Assembly: GCF_000801105.2 (NCBI RefSeq)
Contig: NC_079514.1
Span: 4,402,001 to 4,466,000 of the forward strand
DNA: 64,000 nucleotides
Reading direction: 5' to 3'
From: Raphanus sativus
Taxonomy: Eukaryota; Streptophyta; Magnoliopsida; Brassicales; Brassicaceae
Numbering within the stretch: the first letter of the stretch is position 1; each line of letters begins with the position of its first letter. Under the pieces are notes generated by a model. The model searched no databases. It was given only the letters and a program-made list of their open reading frames with translations, and was not told the origin of the DNA. Shown piece by piece: positions 56,310-64,000 of the stretch. Position numbers and translations under genes: made by a program.

Positions 56310-58117
56310 TTGATAGTATTAATTTTGAATTTGGAACCTTTTTTAATGAGTGGTACGCATTCAGATATAACTGTTATGGTTTTTTATGGAAGTAAAGATT
56401 CTTCGAAAATCAATACCCAAAAAAGTTTGAAAACCTATTGAAATGTTCGATATCTTGAAAAAAAAAGAGGATTGTTATCAAAATATAGAAATTTCTTAAC
56501 GCATATTGTTAAACATTCTGGTAACGATTACCACAACTGAATGTTAGTTATTATATCAATTGAAACGAAAATGGTTGAAATACTTGATTCTATAACTGTA
56601 ATTGATAATTTTGTAAGAAAAAAATGTAAGAAAATCTATATTTCGACGATAAGTGTTCTTAATATCACCACTTTTTTATAAATAAACTATGGACTTTGAT
56701 TTCTTTTTCTAATAAAAATTTAAGTTGTTTTTGATACTGTTTTGTGATTTTGATAAAATTTATATAAAGGTATAATTAAAAATTTTGGATTGGGGCATTA
56801 TAAAAAGTTAGTCCGGCACTGTTTGTAGTGTAGACGTTTATAACTTTATAATAATTTGCAAACCCTGGAGTCTCTAACTAATACCAAATTAACAATCAAG
56901 AAGCTTTTCTTTTGGTGTCCAAATAAAATTAGAAAGATGAATACAAACTTTATTCCGGTGTTTAAGCAAGGTGACACGTGATGGGATATGAATCATATAT
57001 GCTGATGGCCATGTAATATGGACGTGAAAGAGATCTTCTGTAATTATTAAGCAAGATAGATCAACGTATCATTTTTTTGTACGGGAAATGATATTCGAAT
57101 TGATCTCCATGCATGATTTATTATATTTGCTGGAATTTGCACATAGTTTGTTTAATCATTTCCAATATATAAATTAAACAACTTAAAAGCAATTAAGGTT
57201 TAGAAAGGAAATAACTCAATTTAGAAAGCCTATAGAATAGATGTGACTTTTTTGAAGAGTAGAAGTTTTTTTCTCTTATTGCATTACTAGTGACAAATTA
57301 AGGTTTGATCATTGCGATATCAGTTCCTTCTATCGAGAGAATGTTTTCTAGGGTATATTTAATAGACAGACAGTTATTAGTTTTTCTTAGTTAAAAATTA
57401 AACCTCCACCATAAAAACCTTGCAATAAACATATCCTAAATTCCTATCATGATCGATGATACCTTTAAGGCATCTATTTACTTAATTACCTTCATAGTCC
57501 TGCCTCTCTCAACAATGATGTGACGACATGGATGTTGTCTTCTATGTCGTACAAGTCATACTAAAGTCACCTTGGGTGGCTCAAAAAAGCCTGGGGTTTC
57601 TTAACACGCAACTAACCTCAAAACATGCAGATTAAAGTTAATCAAAACTAGCCTGTATGGAATGAGGATATGTCTAAGTTTTTAGACCAAAAAATGAGTT
57701 TACACATTTTCGATGATATACTACATAACAAGCTATTGGATCAATAAACAGTATAGACTCTATAATTAACTTCATTTTGTTGTAAATTACAAATTCTTAT
57801 ACAGGAGTCCTAGCAGCATAGAATGGTCAGTACCACTCGAGAATGGATCCAAGATCAAGATTGCTACAAGATATCTCCAGGGTATAGCACCTTGTGTAAA
57901 TATACAAACTTTATTTTCCGCAGTAGGGCAATGAACAGAAGCTATACACTAGAGCCTCTTCTTCTCTATATGCACAACGCCTTCTATTTACAGCCGGTGA
58001 AGCTTGGGAAGTTTGGTGGTGTGTAAACTTAAAGTATATGTGTCCCGAACCATTAATCTATACTTAGGGTTGGAACAAGATTGCAGCAAGTGCTCAGTAT
58101 TTTTACACAAACTATCA
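56310..58117. other. AT-rich intergenic region where SKS1 is expected
   Basis: No gene or recognisable relic of the multicopper-oxidase-like SKS1 seen. Short open frames at 57823-58189 are antisense to, or just beyond, the RIN2 3' end. Confidence 0.5.
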
Positions 58118-60868
58118 TCACATCTGGAGAAGATTGTTCACTGTAACAGAAACAGAGTTTGTTCTCTGCAAGTCCTGCAAAAATTTTGAAACCCAACATG
58201 TTCAAAGTATCAAGTGGCGAGAATCTTAGAACTTTAACAATTTGGTAACAACATTCATCACTTAAGGATCAATCATAGAGAGTACCCAATATGCACTTAA
58301 AAGTTACCTGGAAGATAATTTCATCTGGCACATGTGGCATGACATCCCTCACTGTCTCGGCCATAGCTAGTATATTTGCCAAGCTTTCATTCGCCCCACT
58401 TGATACATTTCTCAAATGCAGACCACCTGTCCTTCCACCAGTACCTAGAGGTATGGTTGTAGAAGAAGTGGATGCTTGTGAAGGGTTCATAGGCCATAGA
58501 CTCCAAGCAGCATCCTCAAGTGCAGTTTGCGCATAACTTTCTCCAACAGAAGCAAGATGCCTCATCATCATCTGAACCCGTCCCAGTCCAACGGACCTAG
58601 ACGCTGTAGAGGGACCAGCGACATCAACACCCTGACTTGACCATGTCTGTAGCCAGCTTGGATCCAATCCTAAGTTCCTGTTTTGTAAAATCCAACAAAT
58701 CCAAGATAGTTTGAATATTTGTTTTAAATTTGAAGTTGTAATCAAATAATTAACTGAACCTTGAAGGATCACTTTCAATGGAGTTTGGCATCTCGGCAGG
58801 AAACAATCCAGTGGCTAGTGGATGCTCAGGAATGTTTTGTCTTTGAAGCTGACGGGCTAACTGCTCATCACTTGAGACTTCCACTGAGCGAGTGTTCACC
58901 TCAGTTTCAACAAAAAGAGGTTTACGACATGTAGGACAAGAGTAAACCTCATTAAGACCTTGATCCAACCTGCCAGCATCAAAGCATCAAACCATCATCA
59001 TCATGATCAGTAGTTTCAGTCATAAAATACTCGAGGCTGTCAGTAAGCGCACCAGGATCGGAGGCATCCAAGATGGAAAAGGTGGTTGCAGTGAAGCCTT
59101 TTAGCTTTCGCCATAGGTTCCTGATAATGCATCCAAGAGTTTTGAGGCATTGAAAAGGTTTATATTTTAATAACTCTAACAGCCAAAAGCATACCCGGCA
59201 TATAGCACATTCATCATCATATGCGCGTAGCTCTTCAGAAGTTGCATCAGGAAGAGCTGCATGGAGTGAGCCCAGAGCGATTCTCAGTTTAATGTATCCT
59301 TTCATTCGCTTCAAAATTGCACTGAGCAATGCCTGCCAAACCAACCAAATAAAAAAAAAACAGGTAAGAGATTCAACAGTTGGATGATGTGCCTTAGTGC
59401 TTACTTACGCGTATGTTGAGAAACAAAACTGCATCCACTAGATGAAAGGAAAGGCCATGCAGCCACCAGATGTGCAAGTAGTGACCTAGCGCCATTACCG
59501 AAGTAGCCATGTCCAGAAAGAAACCTAGGTTTCGGTTGAGGAGGCCTTTCCATTCCAACAGTGAGCCTATCCAAAAAAACAGGTAAGAGTTTTTAACTTG
59601 AGATGTCCATGGAAATGCATTCCCGGTTTAGCATAAAAAAACAATGTATAAATAACATCAGAAAAAAAAAAAAAGACCTGCTGTCATGGAATCAAGAAAC
59701 TTAGATCTTTGGCAGTCCGAGTTCTTCACTGCTAAGTGGGTAATCCACATGTCAAGCAGTTGAAACCCATGAATTAACAGCGCCTGCAAAAGGAATCCGA
59801 TCAGCTCCATATTTTGTTAAGACAACAAGTAGGACAAAGAAGACAACTAGTATTACTACTTAAGTAAAGTACCTGCAAGGTCTCAAAAGCTATACTGCAT
59901 GGCTCAAAAAGTAACAACAGATACAGAGAAGAGCCAGTTCTACTGTATGTCATAAGGGAAAGCTTTATCCTGCAAAATAGGAGGAAAAAAGTATTACTTT
60001 AAATTAGCATTCAGACATAAATATATTTGACAATAAATATACCACAAGATTTATGAAATACCACAACGTATCAACAGAGAGAACCAAGAACAGAACTGAA
60101 TACACACGGAAGTATGTCCACGGTGTAGAAGAAGGAGATGCATTCAATCGCTCAAGCCGGTCTCTAGCCAAAGCTTGAAACATCTATTAAATGATTCAAC
60201 ATTAGGAGAATATGATTCAGAAATTTTGGTTATCGGAAACCAAGAATGCCAAATGTTTTCTACCATACCTTTAGAGTGCATACAACAGTAAGCCAAACTG
60301 TCCACAGTACACCCTGAAATATTGTTGCTGGAATCACCAGCGGTAGAAATATACCCTACAACGAAATGAGAATACATATAGGTATATGCATACAGAATGT
60401 AGGTTACTTTTCAATAAAAAAAGGAAGAAGAGCTACCTTGTAAATGATGTAATTGGCAAGTCGCTCCACCAACTTTTTAGTTTCAACGCCATATAACTCT
60501 CCAAAAAATAGTGTCTGCAAAAAGACAGCTTAAAAGAGATTATTACTAATAACACAAAAAATAACAAAAGACCATTACCAGAAAACAATTTAAACAATCC
60601 GTACGCATTGAAAGTGATACACTCTTACCTTGAGAGAAAGTAGCAGAAGAATATAGACATTGAGCACAAAATTTGTGAGCAACGCGATTGTAAAGTAAGA
60701 ACCCAAAAGCAGCTCAAGCGCATGCCTCGAGTCTCCTAAAGAAATGTTCTTGGAAATTATCAGCCCATCTGCTCTAAGTCTATCCAGAGACAGCTCTGTC
60801 CAGACTTGAAGCCCCGCAAAGCTCAGAGCTGTTGATGCGACGGAGAACTGCAAGTACCTCACCCCCAT
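58118..60868 (-). CDS. RIN2: RIN2-type membrane RING E3 ubiquitin ligase with CUE domain
   Basis: Twelve exons encode 576 aa: 60868-60629, 60514-60437, 60355-60269, 60183-60062, 59969-59873, 59783-59678, 59566-59409, 59332-59195, 59120-59053, 58969-58760, 58677-58308, 58174-58118. Residues 1 to about 330 carry several hydrophobic segments (LLLGSYFTIALLTNFVLNVY, IFLPLVIPATIFQGVLWTVW, FRVYSVLFLVLSV). The RING spans exons 8-10 (CAICREPM, CNHLFHLGC, CPTCRKPLF) and is complete once the TG|GT splice is used. Near the C-terminus lies a CUE domain (ANILAMAETVRDVMPHVPDE), ending VTVNNLLQM. RIN2 interacts with RPM1 and promotes hypersensitive death; similar to the AMFR/gp78 family. Corresponds to At4g25230. 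Confidence 0.93.
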
Positions 60869-61984
60869 TAGGAACTATGATGACAGCTTCGCCACTTAAA
60901 ACTTAGTCCCCACCAGAAACTCAATCTAATCATATTAGCATGATGATGCCATCTGCAGCAAGCAACAACATGATCTCACATCAGTATCACAAAAAAAAAA
61001 ACAACTTAATAAAAAAAACTAAATTGACATTTGCATCAGAAAGAGAGAAACTTTTGCAGAAAAATTGAGCTGAAAACCAATAAAAATGAACTCTTTCAGA
61101 ATTGTAGAGCAAATGAGATGCATAAAAGCTCTAGAGAAGAGAGAAAAAGACATGATCCCACATCGAAACCCACCAAGAAACATCAATTTCAATATATATA
61201 TATATAAAAAGAAATCGAAGAAACTGGAGAAAATTGAAGAACACAGAGACATGAAAGGAGGAGCTGGGGAAGATTCAATGCAGAAAGCAAGCAAGCAAGA
61301 GATCATATTAATACAAAAATCCATCGAATCAGCACAAAAACCTGGTCGGTTGGATATTCTCTTTAGCACAGGACTCTCTGCATCTCTATCTCCTTCTTCT
61401 TACAGAAACAAAAATCAATCTCTCTTCTTACAGAAACAAAAAGTATTATTACAAAAAAAAAAGCAATACGGTCAACACTGACCTTTTTGGGTTTTAATTT
61501 TCACTTTTCAACATTCGAAGTTATTAGAACATTAAATAAGAAAAAGATTTAATCATCTATATACGGTTTTGGTGAAACCAATAGCTCTTTTTTTCAACAT
61601 TATTATTGTTAACGTGTGTTAATTGCTAAGCGAAGATAATTTATTTTATTTTTCTTAAGAAATCATATAAATCTGATTTGACACCTGAGCAGATTTGAAT
61701 TTGACCCAATTAATCTGATTTTTTTGGGCGTCAAGGTTTCTATAGTTTACGAATTAATAATAACCAAACGAGACCCCTAATAAGTAAAAACTAAGTTTGG
61801 GCCGACAACTCTACAGGCCCATTTATTGATGATCGATTCTTTTATGTCGCAGAGAAGTCTCAAGATCTTCTTCCCCACGCCAATCTCCGATCAAAGCCAA
61901 TTCAAAAACCCTATTTCTTTTTTTTTTCCCGATCTAGGTAGTCCAGCTCACGTAAGTTAATCGGAGGAGAAGAATAAGAAGAAG
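60869..61984. other. Divergent 5' region between RIN2 and the DUF4535 gene
   Basis: Holds both promoters and probably a 5' UTR intron of RIN2 (a TTGCTGCAG acceptor on the minus strand near 60955). A 21-bp near-tandem repeat (TTCTTACAGAAACAAAAA) is at about 61398-61441. The open frames at 61019-61481 are not convincing. Confidence 0.45.
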
Positions 61985-62155
61985 ATGGGGATAATAAGGA
62001 GCAGCTTCACATTCCTGACGGGAACAGTGTGCGGGATCTACATCGCTCAGAACTACAACGTTCCTAACATCAAGACCCTCGGCCGTTGCGCTGCCGCCAC
62101 GGTGAAGAATATGGAGGAGAAGTATCGCAAACCCAAGAGCAGAGACGACGTCTGA
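61985..62155 (+). CDS. 56-aa DUF4535-type small protein
   Basis: Single exon. The start MGIIRSSFTFLTGTVCGIYI AQNYNVP shows one short hydrophobic segment (about 8-21) followed by a basic tail (MEEKYRKPKSRDDV). Short plant proteins of this plan belong to DUF4535 and are probably membrane-attached, possibly organellar; the function is unknown. An in-frame GC-rich coding stretch with a good AAGAAGATGG start context supports a real gene. Position corresponds to At4g25225. Confidence 0.85.
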   Translation: MGIIRSSFTFLTGTVCGIYIAQNYNVPNIKTLGRCAAATVKNMEEKYRKPKSRDDV

Positions 62156-62718
62156 CTCATTCCCACTTTCACGCTTCTCCCGGCGATTATCTCATCCTCC
62201 TTGTTAAATGTTTTTAATTTTTTTTTTGTGCTTGGGATTGTAGATTAAGTTATATTCGACATTAAAACTGAAAATTCCTTTTTTTTTTATATTATCAGAT
62301 TGCTGAAGTTTTCAGCTGATTGATCAGTTTAATCACCATTTTCTTCTTTGCTGTTTGGTTTTGAAGCTTTTGATCATTAATTAATCAGTAGATGAGTACA
62401 TACATCTCTCCCTAGTCATTAAACTGTCAAAGAAACAGTATGTGAGTTTTCCCTCTTAACTATGCAGTACTCTACCAACATACAAGTTTTAACATATCAC
62501 AATGTGTATGATGAGTATTGGTTTTGCTCTGGTGAGATCTGATTCCTTAGATCAGAAACTATTAGAACAAAAAGCATACAACAAGAGGAATAAAAATACT
62601 CATTTCATATAAGGGTCTTAATACCCAAATCAAGCATCCAACCAACATAAGGGGGCATAAAGAACATTACTGACTAAAAAACTTGAAACAAACCATCAAT
62701 GTAATGTAACTAATCAAA
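62156..62718. other. Convergent intergenic region
   Basis: 3' ends of the DUF4535 and GeBP-type genes. The neighbouring glycerol-3-phosphate permease gene expected from Arabidopsis order is not present. Confidence 0.55.
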
Positions 62719-63870
62719 TCATGAAGAGGTGGAGGGTGCATTGTTTTTGAATATAATCTTTGCAGTGTAGTCCACGAGCGCAGTTCTCTGCAAACACAGC
62801 TCCATCTGCTTAGCCCTTAGCTTCTTCAGCTTCTCCTCCATCTCCCTCTTCTTCCCTCCATCCTCAACCCTATCCCAAACCCCACTCACTGTAGACTCAT
62901 CCAAACCCAAAACACTCACGTTCTCCTTCTTGAAGAACAGCCCCATCTCTCTACTCTCCGAGAGATGATGAGTGTCCACAACAACAGCATTCACCACCTT
63001 CTGTGTTTTTTTCACCTCTACTACTTCTTTCTTGGGCGTTGTCGAAACCAACTCATCCTCTTTCGACAACTTCTTCTTCCTCGGTTTAGCAGGAAGCACA
63101 CCGTCACTTCCCCAAATCTTCCTCGACAACTCGAAGGCCTTCTGGTCGAGATCCTTAGCGCACGTGATCTTGTCTTCAGTCTTTCCTTTCTTGAGGGCGT
63201 TCTTGACTATATTCGCAAACTTCTTCTTACACCTCTGGAGCTTGGTAACGATCTGAGCCTTGGAAGCGTTGAAGTCGATCAAGGTCTTGACGTAATCGCA
63301 GAAGGCGTCCATGTTCTCGTAAGGGTCTCCTTTGGTGGAAGTGAAGTCTAGAAAGCCTTGAAGCATCGCGATCTCGTCTGTCTCGCTGAACAGCCTCTGA
63401 AACAACATCTTCTTGGCTTCTTCTCCCGATATCTTCTTCTTGACATCTTCATCTTTCGTTGTTGTTGGCTTCTTCTTCTTCACTTGCTCGGTGGTTGATG
63501 ATGTCTTTGCCTTCTTCTTAGGCTCGTTGTTGTTATCTGCTTGCTTCAGAGAACGCTTCGCTGCCGTGGAGCTCTCCGGTGGGATCGGTTTGGTCGCGAC
63601 AGTGTTGAGAGGCTTAGTCTTGGTCGCAGGCTCGGAGTCGGAGTCGGATTCTGATTCGGTTTCGCCTTCTTCGGAGTCGGATTCAGACTTCTTGGTAGCA
63701 GAAGCAGGAGGAGGAGGAGCAGGTTTCTGAGTGAGTTTGGACTGGACATCTCCAGCTTCTTCATCGGAAGAGTCGGATTCTTCTCCTGATGAACCAGACT
63801 CTTCTTCTTCTTCTTCACTGGAAGAGGCAACAGGAGGGTTCTCGATCTTGTCCGCCTGCTTCGGTGCCAT
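62719..63870 (-). CDS. GeBP/storekeeper-type DNA-binding protein (DUF573)
   Basis: Intronless, 383 aa. The N-terminal third is acidic and Ser-rich (SSSEEEEEESGSSGEESDSS). A Lys-rich basic stretch follows, then the DUF573 DNA-binding domain (about 150-245: KMLFQRLFSETDEIAMLQGF, TKGDPYENMDAFCDYVKTLI, KAQIVTKLQRCKKKFANIVK, QKAFELSRKIWG). The C-terminus has a heptad-like stretch (EEKLKKLRAKQMELCLQRTA) as in the GeBP leucine-zipper-like motif. The family regulates cytokinin and trichome genes in Arabidopsis. Corresponds to At4g25210. The promoter lies in the last 130 bp of the window. Confidence 0.92.
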   Translation of the reverse strand: MAPKQADKIENPPVASSSEEEEEESGSSGEESDSSDEEAGDVQSKLTQKPAPPPPASATKKSESDSEEGETESESDSDSEPATKTKPLNTVATKPIPPESSTAAKRSLKQADNNNEPKKKAKTSSTTEQVKKKKPTTTKDEDVKKKISGEEAKKMLFQRLFSETDEIAMLQGFLDFTSTKGDPYENMDAFCDYVKTLIDFNASKAQIVTKLQRCKKKFANIVKNALKKGKTEDKITCAKDLDQKAFELSRKIWGSDGVLPAKPRKKKLSKEDELVSTTPKKEVVEVKKTQKVVNAVVVDTHHLSESREMGLFFKKENVSVLGLDESTVSGVWDRVEDGGKKREMEEKLKKLRAKQMELCLQRTALVDYTAKIIFKNNAPSTSS

Positions 63871-64000
63871 CGAACAAAAGTAGTAGAGAGAGAAGAGACA
63901 AAGATCTGTGGTCTGAAATATTAACTTCTTTGTTCTCTTTCCCTGTCGCCGTTCGTTGCTTTTAGGTTTGTTAAGACTTGAGAGTTTAGGTTTCGTTAGG

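Noticed and set aside
59053..59120. Apparent loss of the RIN2 RING by a stop after RSWCAY
   Set aside because: Reading through ignores a TG|GT donor; splicing to 58969 restores WLDQGLNE and the complete RING.
61019..61481. Overlapping frames of 116 and 131 aa upstream of RIN2
   Set aside because: Both strands open across a probable 5' UTR/intron; no domain or conserved start.

Overview
This window is nuclear DNA of a Brassicaceae plant, most likely a Brassica or Raphanus-type genome. Genes have introns with GT-AG borders, the intergenic DNA is AT-rich, and plant Helitrons, Mutator-like elements, a tRNA-derived SINE and LINE debris are present. Recognisable genes follow the order of Arabidopsis thaliana chromosome 4 from about At4g25410 down to At4g25210 (order recalled from general knowledge, not searched). 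Several genes expected in that interval are missing or decayed, as expected after genome triplication and gene loss: TBL18 and SHB1, one of two SRG1-like oxygenases, a P-loop gene, OTP70 (only a relic), SKS1 and G3Pp2.

Layout. 1-5.6 kb: gene-free, AT-rich, with a Helitron 3' end and a probable copia LTR remnant. 5.7-6.6 kb: bHLH126-like gene. 6.6-15.1 kb: repeats, including a 1.79-kb Mutator-like element with a perfect 9-bp target duplication and a 5'-truncated LINE with a 12-bp duplication. 15.1-16.7 kb: bHLH118-like gene. 17.74-22.63 kb: a 4.9-kb non-autonomous Helitron carrying pieces of several unrelated genes. 23.1-28.2 kb: receptor-like cytoplasmic kinase, SAP10-like zinc finger, ClpT1. 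28.6-30 kb: broken F-box/FBD gene. 30.9-43.6 kb: FKBP53, a SAWADEE-domain protein, AHL3, a DUF3128 protein, a 2OG-Fe(II) oxygenase. 44-47 kb: photolyase-domain/alpha-beta hydrolase fusion, followed by an OTP70 relic. 48-54.3 kb: two pectin methylesterase inhibitors flanking an ankyrin/PGG membrane protein, a double-hairpin locus and a Mutator transposase fragment. 52.3-56.3 kb: three 0.64-kb Helitrons. 58.1-63.9 kb: RIN2-type E3 ligase, a 56-aa DUF4535 protein and a GeBP/storekeeper-type factor.

The genes do not form one pathway. They cover transcription and chromatin (bHLH, AHL3, FKBP53, SAWADEE, GeBP), plastid proteolysis (ClpT1), stress and immunity (SAP10, ankyrin/PGG, RIN2) and cell wall modification (PMEIs).

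The most unusual signals are (i) the gene-capturing Helitron, whose exact ends are confirmed by an older target-site duplication that becomes perfect only when the Helitron is removed on paper; (ii) about a dozen tiny poly(A)/poly(T) insertions, mostly 9-35 bp, each flanked by a perfect 10-18-bp direct repeat, which look like extremely short retro-insertions; and (iii) a perfect 34-bp hairpin beside a second 14-bp hairpin. All exon borders were placed by hand from splice sites, reading frame and family knowledge; no transcript or database evidence was available.
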